DNA of 61,475 nt, from contig NZ_QKOB01000012.1 of the NCBI RefSeq assembly GCF_003226535.1, forward strand, positions 1 through 61,475, in the 5' to 3' direction. Positions 17,964-26,269 of the stretch are shown here, piece after piece. The notes beneath the pieces are model-generated. The model saw only the letters and a program-made list of their open reading frames with translations, was not told where the DNA came from and did no database searches. Origin of the DNA: Meiothermus sp. Pnk-1 (GTDB lineage: Bacteria > Deinococcota > Deinococci > Deinococcales > Thermaceae). The first letter of the stretch is position 1. Each line of letters starts with the position of its first letter. The position numbers and the translations under genes were made by a program.

Positions 17964-18401
17964 GGTTCTTACGGGAGCTAACCCTCTCGCCGGGCTTAGC
18001 GCGATCTGCTCTCGGAGCCTTTGGCGAAGGCCCGCTGCGCGGCCGCCTAGCTTGGGGCTTTGTCGGGTAGTACGAAAAGAGCGATCCCCTTCGCCAAAGG
18101 TCGGCAAACTCCAAGGGGCCTGCTGCGCAAAGCCGCCTTATCAGTCATGAACCCTGCACCACCCCGATGGGGAAAGGGGCTTGGGCTGCCAGGCTGGCCG
18201 TGCCCCAGCGATGCGGGAGAAGCGGGTGGAGAGGTCGATGGACGAGCAGGGCTTGAGCTCCTGGTGTACAGCGGTGGGCGGCTCGAGCCCGGCCCCGCGG
18301 GCGATCTATACGTGCGGGTCTGCGGATCGGCGTGTTGGCTTGGGGCCCGAAGCGCGGTGTGGCGCGCCTGCCGATGGCGAGCTTTTGGATTTGTGACGGT
18401 A
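17964..18401. other. Gene-free stretch with a spaced 13-bp inverted repeat
   Basis: About 440 nt with no supported gene. CCTTTGGCGAAGG at 18018-18030 is perfectly repeated in inverted form as CCTTCGCCAAAGG at 18088-18100, enclosing 57 nt; a GCGATC also occurs before each arm region. Reading frames across 18120-18400 give no recognisable protein. The inverted repeat may be a small mobile-element remnant or an RNA fold. Confidence 0.4.
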
Positions 18402-19304
18402 CTAGACGGGATTGGTCGTGAGCTGGGTATAGATCGCCTTAACCTCATCCCCTAGGGCTCGAGCCACCGGGCGCTTAAGCGCTCCTTCCCGATGGATCAA
18501 GTAAACCGTGCGGCCCATCCTGGGCTGTAGTGGGCGAAGGTGGCTCCGCTTGGACTGTGGCAGGGTCCACAAGGCCACCTCGGGCAGCAGGGTTATCCCC
18601 CCCATCTCCTCGACCAGGTGCATCAGGGTTTCTAGGTCCCCACTCTGAAACTCCACCTGGCGCCGGGTTACCCCGGGACGGCAGAGCGAGAGCACTTGCT
18701 GGCGGAAACAGTGTCCCTCTGCGAGAATCCAGGTGTCCTCCAGGGGAATTTCTAAAGGGTGCAAGGTGGGGCTGGAGTAGAGCGGGTGGTTGCAGGAGAC
18801 ATAGGCTATGAATGGCTCCTCGAACAGGGGAGCGCCCTCGAGACCAGGCAGTTTCTCTGCGGTGCCGATCAAGCCAGCGTCGAGCCGGCCCTCCAGCAAG
18901 TCCCGCAGGATGTCGGGGGTGAGTTCTTCCCGCACCGAAAGCTCCAGCTGGGGCCACTGCTGGATGATTCGCGGTAACAAGCGAGGCAGGAGGTAGGGAG
19001 CCAACGTTGGAATGACCCCTACCCGAAAAGGGCCCTGAAACAGTTGGGCTTCTCCGTTGACCCCAAGCTTGATTTTTTCCACCTCCTCCAGGACCCGCCG
19101 GGCTTGTGCCACTACCGCGCGCCCCGCCTCAGTAGGTTCTAGGGGCCGCTTGTTGCGATCAAAAAGGCGTGTTTTGAGTTCCTCCTCGAGCCTGCGAATT
19201 TGCACACTCAACGCCGGCTGGGTCAAAAACAGCCTCTCCGCCGCTTGCGTAAAATTGCCCTCCTCAGCCAGTACGACCAGGTAACGCAGCTGCTCCAAGG
19301 TCAT
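18402..19304 (-). CDS. oxyR: OxyR-type LysR regulator of peroxide response
   Basis: A 300-residue LysR-family regulator. The winged helix is at residues 1-60 ('FTQAAERLFLTQPALSVQIR'). The effector domain contains AEGHCFRQQVLSLC, which puts cysteines at 199 and 208, the same numbering as the redox pair of Escherichia coli OxyR that forms a disulfide on contact with H2O2. The gene is divergent from a manganese catalase, the expected target. A TATAAT (19316-19321, minus strand) lies 11 nt before the ATG, so the transcript may be leaderless. Confidence 0.9.
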   Translation of the reverse strand: MTLEQLRYLVVLAEEGNFTQAAERLFLTQPALSVQIRRLEEELKTRLFDRNKRPLEPTEAGRAVVAQARRVLEEVEKIKLGVNGEAQLFQGPFRVGVIPTLAPYLLPRLLPRIIQQWPQLELSVREELTPDILRDLLEGRLDAGLIGTAEKLPGLEGAPLFEEPFIAYVSCNHPLYSSPTLHPLEIPLEDTWILAEGHCFRQQVLSLCRPGVTRRQVEFQSGDLETLMHLVEEMGGITLLPEVALWTLPQSKRSHLRPLQPRMGRTVYLIHREGALKRPVARALGDEVKAIYTQLTTNPV

Positions 19305-19315
19305 AAATTTATTTT

Positions 19316-19393
19316 ATTATAATGCGCCCACAATCTATTGGATTTATGCGCGTTCGCCCGCTAGGGTGAGAGCTGTCCGGCTAAGCCGGACAG
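19316..19393 (+). promoter_or_regulatory. Divergent oxyR/catalase promoter region and leader hairpin
   Basis: Toward the catalase, TTGGAT (19338-19343) and TAGGGT (19362-19367) are spaced by 18 nt, fitting -35 and -10 boxes. AATC-N5-GATT (19332-19344) overlaps the -35 and is a candidate OxyR contact site. The 5' leader then has a perfect 10-bp hairpin (19373-19393, arms CTGTCCGGCT / AGCCGGACAG) just before the GGAGG of the catalase, so it could affect translation or mRNA stability. Toward oxyR, the opposite strand holds TATAAT at 19316-19321. Confidence 0.6.
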
Positions 19394-19403
19394 GAGGTGC
19401 AGG

Positions 19404-20312
19404 ATGTTTTTGAGGATAGACCGTCTGCAAATCGAGCTACCCATGCCCAAAGATCAAGACCCCAACGCTGCTGCCGCCGTACAGGCCCTTCTGGGAGGGC
19501 GCTTTGGGGAGATGTCTACCTTGATGAACTACATGTACCAGTCCTTCAACTTCCGGGGGAAGACGGCCCTCAAACCCTACTACGACCTCATCGCTAACAT
19601 CGCCACCGAGGAACTCGGGCACATCGAACTGGTTTCAGCCACGGTGAACAGCCTGCTGGCCAAGAACCCCGGCCAGGCTCAAGAGAACCCCGTAGACCCG
19701 GCCGGCGCGCCCCTGGGCTTTGCTAAAGATGCCCGCAATGCCGCCCACTTCATAGCTGGTGGGGCCAATACCCTGGTGATGGGGGCGATGGGTGAACCTT
19801 GGAATGGAGAGTACGTCTTCACCAGCGGGAACCTGATCCTGGACCTGCTGCACAACTTTTTCTTGGAGGTGGCCGCCCGCACCCATAAGCTTCGGGTCTA
19901 CGAAATGACCCAAAACCCGGTAGCCCGCGAGATGATCGGCTATCTGCTGGTGCGCGGCGGGGTGCATGCGGCCGCTTACGGCAAGGCCCTAGAAAGCCTC
20001 ACCGGGGTGGAGATGACCAAGCTGCTCCCTATTCCCCGCATCGATAACAGCAAGATCCCCGAAGCCAAGAAATATATGGACTTGGGCTTCCACCGCAACC
20101 TCTACCGCTTCAGCCCCTCCGATTACCAGGACTTGGGCCTTATTTGGAACGGGGCTTCGCCAGAGGACGGAAGCCCCGTGGTGGTGGTGGATGGGCCTCC
20201 TCAGGGCGGCTCAGTCTTCGACGCCGGCCATGACTCGGCGGAGTTCGCTCCGGAGTTTCAGGTGGAAGATCTCTTCGAGATCGCCAAGAAACTCTACGAG
20301 AAGGCTAAATAA
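19404..20312 (+). CDS. Manganese (pseudo)catalase
   Basis: A 302-residue cytosolic dimanganese catalase that dismutates H2O2 to water and oxygen. The five metal ligands are all present: Glu36 (in 'GEMSTLMNYMYQ'), Glu70 and His73 ('TEELGHIE'), Glu155 ('NFFLEVAART') and His188 ('GGVHAAAYG'), with numbering that fits the Thermus thermophilus enzyme as I recall it. GGAGG lies 7 nt before the ATG. The divergent OxyR is the likely activator. The 134-nt gap after it shows no clear terminator. Confidence 0.95.
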   Translation: MFLRIDRLQIELPMPKDQDPNAAAAVQALLGGRFGEMSTLMNYMYQSFNFRGKTALKPYYDLIANIATEELGHIELVSATVNSLLAKNPGQAQENPVDPAGAPLGFAKDARNAAHFIAGGANTLVMGAMGEPWNGEYVFTSGNLILDLLHNFFLEVAARTHKLRVYEMTQNPVAREMIGYLLVRGGVHAAAYGKALESLTGVEMTKLLPIPRIDNSKIPEAKKYMDLGFHRNLYRFSPSDYQDLGLIWNGASPEDGSPVVVVDGPPQGGSVFDAGHDSAEFAPEFQVEDLFEIAKKLYEKAK

Positions 20313-20446
20313 TCCACCCTCGCTCCGCTCGGCGAAACTACGCCACGCCAGGTGGACCCAAGGCCGCCCGCGCCCCGGCTGGCCCCTGGGGCGCGCACCC
20401 CCGCTGCTTCATCCCTACTTCAGCAGGGAGGCTTAGCCTTCTGGGT

Positions 20447-21253
20447 ATGCCCAAGGCTCGCTTCAGCGACCGCCACAGGGCTCGCTTCAGCGACCGCCAC
20501 GTGGCCCGGTTTTGGATCCTGGGAGTCTTGTTAGGCATCGCCGCAGCTCAGGCCACACCCCCCCTTCTTCCCGACGCCGCCAAGACCCCAGGAGACGTAC
20601 TCACCACCGACGCCTCCCTGGTTTGCCAGAAAGGGTACAGCGCATCGGTAAGGAATGTCCCTCCTGCGCTAAAGCAGCAGGTCTTTGCCCTGTACGGCCT
20701 CACCAAGGCACCGGGCCAGGACTGGGAGGTCGACCATCTGATCTCCCTCGAGCTTGGCGGCTCCAACTCAGTGAGAAATCTCTGGCCTCAAGCGGGGTTC
20801 ATCACCCCCTGGAACTACCACGTCAAAGATCGACTGGAAAACGCCCTGCACTACCTGGTGTGCCGCGGGGAACTGCCCCTCTCGGTGGCCCAGCACGCCA
20901 TCGCTAAAAACTGGATCGAAGCCTTTAAGGCCGTCTGCGGTGACGCTGCCGAGGGCTGTGCGGCCTTCCGCTTCGGCGCACGCTATCCAGAAGCGTTCCA
21001 TCTAACTCCGGAAGCCAAGCAAAGGCTCTTTGCCCTGGGCCAAGATGCCCCACCGCCCCCCGCGTATACCCCGCAAAGCGCCCGCCCAAACCCGGACGGC
21101 TCCTGCCCGGCGGAAGCGCCCATCAAAGGCTCCAAGGCCCGCGTCTACCACCCCCCAAGCGACCCCTATTACGCCGCTACCCGCGCGGTAGCCTGCTTCC
21201 CGAGCGAAGAGGCGGCGCGCAGTGCTGGGTACCGCCCGAGCCGCGGGAGGTGA
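20447..21253 (+). CDS. Secreted HNH-type nuclease with C-terminal sunset-like domain
   Basis: A 268-residue protein. A hydrophobic segment (about residues 22-36, FWILGVLLGIAAAQA) is a signal peptide or anchor. 'WEVDHLISLELGGSNSVRNLWPQ' (about residues 94-116) is an HNH/ββα-metal core, with the His of 'DH' and the following Asn as typical catalytic and fold residues. The C-terminus (CPAEAPIKGS... to SEEAARSAGYRPSRGR) has the small domain often found at the end of secreted nucleases, with 'YH.P...YY' and 'EEA.SAGYRP'. The first 18 residues come from a tandem DNA repeat; a GTG at 20501 just before the hydrophobic segment is an alternative start. Likely role is cutting external DNA. Confidence 0.75.
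   Translation: MPKARFSDRHRARFSDRHVARFWILGVLLGIAAAQATPPLLPDAAKTPGDVLTTDASLVCQKGYSASVRNVPPALKQQVFALYGLTKAPGQDWEVDHLISLELGGSNSVRNLWPQAGFITPWNYHVKDRLENALHYLVCRGELPLSVAQHAIAKNWIEAFKAVCGDAAEGCAAFRFGARYPEAFHLTPEAKQRLFALGQDAPPPPAYTPQSARPNPDGSCPAEAPIKGSKARVYHPPSDPYYAATRAVACFPSEEAARSAGYRPSRGR
20455..20500 (+). repeat. Tandem 22-bp direct repeat at the 5' end of the nuclease gene
   Basis: Two exact copies of a 22-nt unit starting GGCTCGCTTCAGCGACC lie at 20455-20476 and 20479-20500, with a 24-nt period that keeps frame and encodes ARFSDRH twice. If translation begins at GTG 20501, the repeat is in the 5' leader. Confidence 0.85.
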
Positions 21254-21311
21254 GGCGTATTTTCGCCGAGCGTAGCGAGGCGCTTGTTTCGGCGCAAGCC
21301 GTGGGGTGGCT

Positions 21312-21590
21312 ATGAAAATACGCATCGCAGGAACAGAGGTGGAGTACAGCGCTTTCGGCGAGGGCCTCGAGGCCCTTTCGGATCCCCCCACACCCCAAGA
21401 AGAGACCGCTCTGGCAGCTCTTTTCGCGGCGATCACCGCCCAGGGGCTCACCCCGCAGAGGGTGGAGAGCTACCGCAGCCTGGGGATGGGCCAGAAGGGC
21501 CGCTTTTTGCTGCGCTCCACCGACCCGGCCGGCCACCCCAAGGAGCACTACGGGCGCCTGGTGAAGGGAAAGGCCCTCCTGGAGGGCTAA
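21312..21590 (+). CDS. Small hypothetical protein
   Basis: A 92-residue protein beginning MKIRIAGTEVEYSAFGEGLE; a GTG two codons upstream is possible. It has no signal peptide, membrane segment or motif I recognise. GC-ending codons and position between two real genes support coding. It lies 58 nt after the nuclease gene; the gap holds an imperfect GCCGAGCG/CGAGGCG dyad. Function unknown. Confidence 0.6.
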   Translation: MKIRIAGTEVEYSAFGEGLEALSDPPTPQEETALAALFAAITAQGLTPQRVESYRSLGMGQKGRFLLRSTDPAGHPKEHYGRLVKGKALLEG

Positions 21591-21620
21591 CTTGCCGTAC
21601 ACCCTACCGCCTGCAAATGC

Positions 21621-23066
21621 TCAGTTGGGAAAGCAAACGGTGGTGTCGGTCAGCACCCGGTCGGCCTGTAAGAGTCCGTAGCCGGTCTGGGCATCGTAGG
21701 CGCCGCCATTGCTGGCCGTTTGGGTGAGGCAGCGCCGGGTCTGATCGGGGGTGGGTCCCTGGCCGTAGCGGGCGGCGAACTTGGCCACATATAAAGCCGC
21801 CACCCCGCTCACCTGAGGGGCGGCAAAGGACGTACCGGCCCAGGCGGCGTAGTTGCCCAGGCTTTGGTAGTAGGGGTAATTTTGACCGATGGCCAGCGAG
21901 TAGAGGAGTTGCTGGGGGCTCTTGTTCCCCGCCGCGGCGAGCACCAGGTACTTGGGCTGGGAGGAGTAGTTGGAGAAGTCGGCGCGCCCCCCATCCAGCC
22001 GGGCCGCACCCGCCGCTAATACGCCCGGGTAGGCCGCCGGGTAGTCGAGGCCATCCGCGCCGTCGTTTCCCGAAGCCGCTACCGGCAGGGCCCCCTTGGA
22101 TAGGGCGTAGTCTAGGGCTTGCTGGACGGCCGGGTCCAGCGGTGTGGGGCTGCCCAGGCTCAGGTTGATGACCGCGGCCTTCTGGTCGGCGGCGTAGCGG
22201 ATGGCGTTGGCCAGCACATCGGAGGAAACGCTATAGCTAGTGCCCACCCAGTAGAAGACCTTGATCGGGAGTACCCTCGCGTAGTTGAGGCCCACTCCGG
22301 GTATCCCCCGCCCGTTGTTCGCCGCCGCCGCGACCAGGCCCGCCACCCCCTCACCGTGGTCGGCCTCCCCTTGCAGATAGCTGCTGCCCTGGGGAGGTGG
22401 GGCGGGGCTCAGGTCATCTGGGCCCAACCCGTCCGGGGTCAGGTTTTTCCCGGCGAGGAGGTTGGCCTGTAGGTCGGGGTGAGCCGGGTTGAAGGCCGTG
22501 TCCAGCACCGCCACTACCGGTGTGCAGCGCGGCGTGCCCACGCTGTCCCAGGCGGACTCCAGGTGAATTTCTTGGTAAAACGGCCGCAGGCGGTACGGAT
22601 CCGCGAGGCTGGCCGGGTAGAGCGGATCGTTGGGCTGGTAAAGGGGGAAGTAGAGGTAGTTAGGCTGCACCCAGCGGGCACCCGCCGTTCGCAAGGCCTC
22701 CGCCTTGGCCCACTCCTGGCCCACCGGCACGCGCAGGCGAAGGAAGCCTTCCGCCAGGCGATCCTGGAGCTGGATTCCCCCCACCCGGGCGGCGAGGGTC
22801 TGGGGGGCGATGCCTCCGGATAGGGCCAGGAGTTCGCCCGGCACATGGGGGGCGAGAAAGTCCCCCAGGCCCTGGGGAAGCGCGAGCGGGCGGGCCTGGG
22901 TCGAGGGGCTGGGCACGCAGGGGGCGAAGCCTGAGGGGGTGGGCGCAGGAGCCACCGAGCTGCAAGCGGAGAGCGCCAACCCCAGCAGGAGCGCCCACCC
23001 CCCAACGAGCAGGTGGGCCAGGGTTGGCGACCGCGAACCCTTGGCTTGCCGGTGCAACGGCTGCAT
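21621..23066 (-). CDS. Subtilisin-like serine protease, lipoprotein (peptidase S8)
   Basis: A 481-residue exported protease. The signal peptide ends in the lipobox LSAC with Cys35, so it is probably anchored by lipid. A propeptide-like region (about 40-160) precedes the catalytic domain. Asp189 (VVAVLDTAF), His237 (ADHGEGVAG), oxyanion Asn334 (AASGNDG) and Ser413 (GTSFAAPQVSG) form a full catalytic set. The motifs around Asp and His differ from the canonical DTG and HGTHVAG. The gene starts 6 bp after tatA. Confidence 0.9.
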   Translation of the reverse strand: MQPLHRQAKGSRSPTLAHLLVGGWALLLGLALSACSSVAPAPTPSGFAPCVPSPSTQARPLALPQGLGDFLAPHVPGELLALSGGIAPQTLAARVGGIQLQDRLAEGFLRLRVPVGQEWAKAEALRTAGARWVQPNYLYFPLYQPNDPLYPASLADPYRLRPFYQEIHLESAWDSVGTPRCTPVVAVLDTAFNPAHPDLQANLLAGKNLTPDGLGPDDLSPAPPPQGSSYLQGEADHGEGVAGLVAAAANNGRGIPGVGLNYARVLPIKVFYWVGTSYSVSSDVLANAIRYAADQKAAVINLSLGSPTPLDPAVQQALDYALSKGALPVAASGNDGADGLDYPAAYPGVLAAGAARLDGGRADFSNYSSQPKYLVLAAAGNKSPQQLLYSLAIGQNYPYYQSLGNYAAWAGTSFAAPQVSGVAALYVAKFAARYGQGPTPDQTRRCLTQTASNGGAYDAQTGYGLLQADRVLTDTTVCFPN

Positions 23067-23072
23067 GACGCT

Positions 23073-23279
23073 CTAGGGTTTGGCCTTGTCTTGCTCGGTG
23101 GCTGCGGGTTTGGGCGGTTCCGGCGCCGCGGGTTTGTCCTCGTCTAAGAGCCCCTCAGCGCCCTTCTTGAACTCCCGAATGCTCTGACCCAGCCCCCGGG
23201 CGAGCCCAGGGAGCTGCTTGGGCCCGAGCAGCAGCAGGGCGATCAAAAGGACCACTACCAGATCTTGACCGGCCAGCAT
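23073..23279 (-). CDS. tatA: Twin-arginine translocase subunit TatA
   Basis: A 68-residue protein with one N-terminal helix (about residues 6-20), the 'LLLLGPKQLPGLARGLGQSI' hinge with the conserved Phe-Gly-like 'LGP.(K/R)LP' turn, an amphipathic helix and a charged, proline-rich tail. It forms the pore of the Tat export system for folded proteins. The nearby sulfite oxidase carries a twin-arginine signal. No tatC is in the window. Confidence 0.88.
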   Translation of the reverse strand: MLAGQDLVVVLLIALLLLGPKQLPGLARGLGQSIREFKKGAEGLLDEDKPAAPEPPKPAATEQDKAKP

Positions 23280-23311
23280 AGTATCCCCCTCGTAACAGGA
23301 TCAGCCTGCGT

Positions 23312-23326
23312 TTGGCGTACGACGTA
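23312..23326. repeat. Recurrent intergenic motif GCGTACGACGTA, copy 1
   Basis: TTGGCGTACGACGTA occurs here and identically at 26087-26101; a reversed copy of its last 12 bases is at 14323-14334. All three copies are in gaps between genes. In this gap (23280-23406) nothing else is recognised apart from the tatA upstream region. Confidence 0.6.
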
Positions 23327-23406
23327 GGTACGGGAAATCGAGTTACCCATGCACCAAGTTTCCATCTGGCCGTGAAATGTAGATGAAAGAGGCGGGGGGT
23401 TTGTCC

Positions 23407-23766
23407 CTAGCGCCGAAGGAGAAGGTGCAGCGCCACGCCGATGAGCAGCAGGGCCAGCCCCACCCGGAGGGCCCCTTCGGGGAGCTGCCAGGCCAGCCTG
23501 GCTCCGAAAAAGGTTCCTAGAAGGAGCCCCAGGGCTACCAAAGCGGCTACCGGCCAGCGTACCGCCCCTTCCCGGGCATAGGCCAGCACCCCCAGGATTC
23601 CCACCGGCAAGAGGAGGGCAGCCAGCGAGGTCCCGGTGGCCGTGCGCTGGTCCAGGCCCAAGAGGAGGATGAGGGCGGGTACCACAATGACCCCGCCCCC
23701 GATTCCGAAGAGCCCCGAGAGCAATCCGGCGGAGAGGCCGATCAGAGCGGAGAGGAGGAGATGCAC
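23407..23766 (-). CDS. Half-size TSUP (TauE/SafE) family exporter
   Basis: A 119-residue membrane protein with about four helices and the TSUP repeat start 'GLLSGLFGIGGGVIVVPAL'. Full TSUP proteins have two such repeats (about 250 residues); this one has a single repeat and would have to dimerise. It starts at a GTG 1 nt after the cytochrome stop and ends the sulfite-oxidation operon, so export of sulfite or sulfate is a reasonable guess. Confidence 0.82.
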   Translation of the reverse strand: MHLLLSALIGLSAGLLSGLFGIGGGVIVVPALILLLGLDQRTATGTSLAALLLPVGILGVLAYAREGAVRWPVAALVALGLLLGTFFGARLAWQLPEGALRVGLALLLIGVALHLLLRR

Positions 23767-23767
23767 C

Positions 23768-24223
23768 TTATTTCAAGCCCAGCGCCTTGCGGGCCTCGAG
23801 GACCTGGGCCGCGGTCAGCTTCTGGGCCCGCCCCGCCCCCACCTCCTCAGGGGTAAAGGGCTTCTGCCCCTCGGGGAACTTGTTGCCCCAGGCGGTGCTG
23901 ATGTAGTTCAGGATGGCCGCGATCTCGCCGTCCTTGAGCTGGCTCCAGGCGGGCATGGCCCCGCCGGCGTATTTGCTCCCTTTGACCTCAATGGGGCCCT
24001 GAAGGCCATACAGCATCACGCGAACGAGGTACTCCCGGCCCCCTTTGGCCTCCAGGATCTGGGGCACATGGCCCGCCAGGGGAGGGAAGACGCCGGGGAT
24101 GCCCTGGCCAGTGGCCTGGTGGCACCCTGAGCAAGCGCTGTACAGTTTCGCTCCATCAAATTCTTGGGCAGCGGCCAGGCCACCCAGCAGCAGAAAGGAG
24201 AGGAGGAACGGTTTCATCTTCAT
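23768..24223 (-). CDS. c-type cytochrome, class I
   Basis: A 151-residue exported monoheme cytochrome c. The signal peptide is residues 1 to about 20 (MKMKPFLLSFLLLGGLAAAQ). The heme site is CSGCH, preceded by 'GAKLYSACSGCHQATGQGIP', and the distal Met is probably in 'GGAMPAWSQL'. Its start overlaps the preceding cytochrome gene by 4 nt. It is likely to take electrons from the sulfite dehydrogenase complex and pass them to the respiratory chain. Confidence 0.9.
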   Translation of the reverse strand: MKMKPFLLSFLLLGGLAAAQEFDGAKLYSACSGCHQATGQGIPGVFPPLAGHVPQILEAKGGREYLVRVMLYGLQGPIEVKGSKYAGGAMPAWSQLKDGEIAAILNYISTAWGNKFPEGQKPFTPEEVGAGRAQKLTAAQVLEARKALGLK

Positions 24224-24627
24224 TTGCGGGTCTCCGGGGTGTAGTGGGCTTGGAGATAGGCGGTGATGGCCTTGGCGGTGTCCTCGGGGATCTGAGCCCC
24301 GTAGGTGTTGATCATCTTGGTGACCTCGGCTTGCCACGTGGCCGCGGGCAGCGGGGGCTGCATGGTGATGTAGGTGGTGCTGTGGCAGACCTGGCAATAG
24401 CCCTGCACCAGCTCCTTTCCGGGGCCATCGGCCAGCTCCGGGGTGTAGAGGGGGTAGGCCCCCACGCGGTACACCGAGCCCTCGCCCGCGGGGGCGGGGA
24501 GGGGCTGGATGATCTGGCCCAGGGAGCCTGGGGTGTAGCTGCCGGCCTCCACCAGGCCCATGTTCTCCTCGCTTTGGGCCAGGGCCAAAAGGCCGAAAAG
24601 GGCTAAAGCGAAATACGCTTTGCGCAT
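24220..24627 (-). CDS. Cytochrome c subunit of sulfite dehydrogenase, SorB-like
   Basis: A 135-residue exported cytochrome with signal peptide (residues 1 to about 17) and one heme site CQVCH at about residues 79-83. Met ligand candidates lie in 'TYITMQPPLP' and 'VTKMINTYG'. It begins 9 nt after the molybdoenzyme stop, the arrangement of SorAB sulfite:cytochrome c oxidoreductases. Pairing with that enzyme is inferred from order. Confidence 0.87.
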   Translation of the reverse strand: MRKAYFALALFGLLALAQSEENMGLVEAGSYTPGSLGQIIQPLPAPAGEGSVYRVGAYPLYTPELADGPGKELVQGYCQVCHSTTYITMQPPLPAATWQAEVTKMINTYGAQIPEDTAKAITAYLQAHYTPETRK

Positions 24628-24636
24628 GGAAGCCTC

Positions 24637-25920
24637 CTAACCGATCACCACGACCTCTTGGCGCTCGATCTTGTTCCAGAGATATCCCCCGGGGTTCCAG
24701 ATGGCTTGGTCGGGTTGCACGTTGCCCTTCTCGTCGGTGGCCCGCACCGCCAGGGTGTAGCGCCCCGGGGCCTTGGGGGTCCAGGAGTAGGTGAAGGTGC
24801 GGAAGGCGTAGGGGCCCAGATACTCTCCCAAGGCGGCCACGCCCCAGCTTTGCCCGCCGTCGGCGGAGACCTCTACCCGCACCACCCGGCCGCTCCCGCT
24901 AAAGGCCACCCCGCGCACTGCCACCGGCATCCCCTTGACCAGCGGGGCGGAGCCGTCCGGATCCACGATGAACGAGCGCACCGGCATTTGGAAGTGGCCG
25001 ATGGGCACGGTCTTGACCTTGCCCGCGGCGGCATCTTCGGGGGTGGTGGAGCCGTTGGGGGTATCGGGGACGCGGTAGGCGGAGGCCATCCAGAAGTTCT
25101 TGTCCTCCTCGGTGAGGGCCCGGATCCAGGTGACGTGCTTGAGCCAGTAGGTGGCGAACTTGCCGGGGACCACCAGCCGCAAGGGAAAGCCGTTGAGCAT
25201 GGGCAGCGGCTCGTCGTTCATGGCGTAGGCCAGAAGGCACTCCTCCAGCACCGGGTCGTTCAGGTCGAGGGACTTTATGAAGCGGCTCGAGCCCTTGCCC
25301 TCCGGGCCGTGCCCCCGGTCCAACCCCTCAAACTGGATCTGCAGCGTGCCCGGCTTGGGCTTGGCCATCTCCAGGAGGGTTTTCAGGGGAATCCCGGTCC
25401 ACTTGGCGCACCCCATGGCCCCGTTGCCCCACTGGCCGCCGGGAACCCTGGGCTGGAAGCGGCTGCGGGAGTTGCCCGAGCACTGGTTCACCGCCACGAT
25501 GCTCCTGGACTCCAGCTTGAGCAGGTCATCGAAGCCGAGGCTCTGCGGGCGCTCGAAGTTCCCTTCCAGGTTGAGCCGCCACTTGGCCAGGTCGATGGCG
25601 TTGGGGAGAATGTCCAGGTGGTAGCGCACGTAGAAGGCCGGGTTGGGGGTAAGGGCGGTGAGGAAATACGCCCGGGGGGTCTCGAGCTGCACGCCCCGGT
25701 CGGTCAGGCGCAGCAGGGGAAGCTTCTGCGGATAGACCACGTAGGGGTTGACCCCGTTCCAGTAGGGATTGGGCCCCGGACCTGTGAAGGAGGGCAGGGC
25801 CTCTTCAGCCTGGGGCGCGGTCTGCGCCCGCACCAGGCCGCTGGCCAGGGCACCCAAACCTGCGGCGAGCAGGCTGCGCCGTTTCAGGGAGCGCATGGAA
25901 AGGGTTTGCAACGGATCCAC
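24637..25920 (-). CDS. Molybdopterin sulfite dehydrogenase, SorA/sulfite oxidase family
   Basis: A 427-residue Tat-exported molybdoenzyme that oxidises sulfite to sulfate. A GTG start 5 nt after AGGAGG gives a Tat signal with '[10 protein letters not shown]'; an ATG at 25896 is a weaker choice. The Mo-binding Cys147 is in '[14 protein letters not shown]'. The C-terminal dimerisation domain has '[16 protein letters not shown]' and ends in '[11 protein letters not shown]'. It heads an operon with two cytochromes and a TSUP exporter. Candidate LysR site at 26002-26018. Confidence 0.9.
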   Translation of the reverse strand: MDPLQTLSMRSLKRRSLLAAGLGALASGLVRAQTAPQAEEALPSFTGPGPNPYWNGVNPYVVYPQKLPLLRLTDRGVQLETPRAYFLTALTPNPAFYVRYHLDILPNAIDLAKWRLNLEGNFERPQSLGFDDLLKLESRSIVAVNQCSGNSRSRFQPRVPGGQWGNGAMGCAKWTGIPLKTLLEMAKPKPGTLQIQFEGLDRGHGPEGKGSSRFIKSLDLNDPVLEECLLAYAMNDEPLPMLNGFPLRLVVPGKFATYWLKHVTWIRALTEEDKNFWMASAYRVPDTPNGSTTPEDAAAGKVKTVPIGHFQMPVRSFIVDPDGSAPLVKGMPVAVRGVAFSGSGRVVRVEVSADGGQSWGVAALGEYLGPYAFRTFTYSWTPKAPGRYTLAVRATDEKGNVQPDQAIWNPGGYLWNKIERQEVVVIG

Positions 25921-26269
25921 GACCACCTCCTCGACGTGCACTGTGTTCCTGTTCTACTTCAGGCAAGCGGATGGAGGAAGCGCACGGATAGCTATACCCC
26001 CCATAAGTAATCCTTATGACCCCACCTGGAGGCTAAGTGGTCTAGTAACAAGATTTGCCTACTGGGCGGTACCCCGCAGCTCGCGCTTGGCGTACGACGT
26101 ATGACGTGGGACTCGAGTGCAGCCCAATACCCCAAAAATCAAACTGCCAGAGCACTAAGGGTTTAGGGGTAGCACCAAAGCACCCTTCGCCGCTGGCCGG
26201 GAAAACCATCGACTGCCCTGAAGCGGTGCCACGGGCGCGCTCGAGTTCGCCGGCAAGTGCGCCCCCTAC
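25921..26269. promoter_or_regulatory. Promoter region of the sulfite operon with LysR-type dyad
   Basis: On the minus strand TATAGC (about 25991-25996) is a -10 candidate. An inverted repeat CATAAG-N5-CTTATG at 26002-26018 lies where the -35 would be, the usual place for a LysR-type activator site. The second copy of TTGGCGTACGACGTA is at 26087-26101. The remainder up to 26269 shows no gene. Confidence 0.5.

Noticed and set aside
16581-18107. A 508-residue minus-strand frame opposite the ABC ATPase
   Set aside because: His/Gly/Gln-rich shadow of a well-supported ATPase on the plus strand.
18101-18401. A reading frame between the importer and oxyR as a small protein
   Set aside because: Frames on both strands give no conserved pattern and no ribosome site; left as non-coding.
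20447-20500. The 22-bp tandem repeat as a CRISPR array
   Set aside because: Two adjacent copies without spacer-length gaps, inside a translated region.
24658-26010. A 450-residue plus-strand frame opposite the sulfite dehydrogenase
   Set aside because: No recognisable domain; the minus strand has a Tat signal, Mo-binding Cys and operon context.
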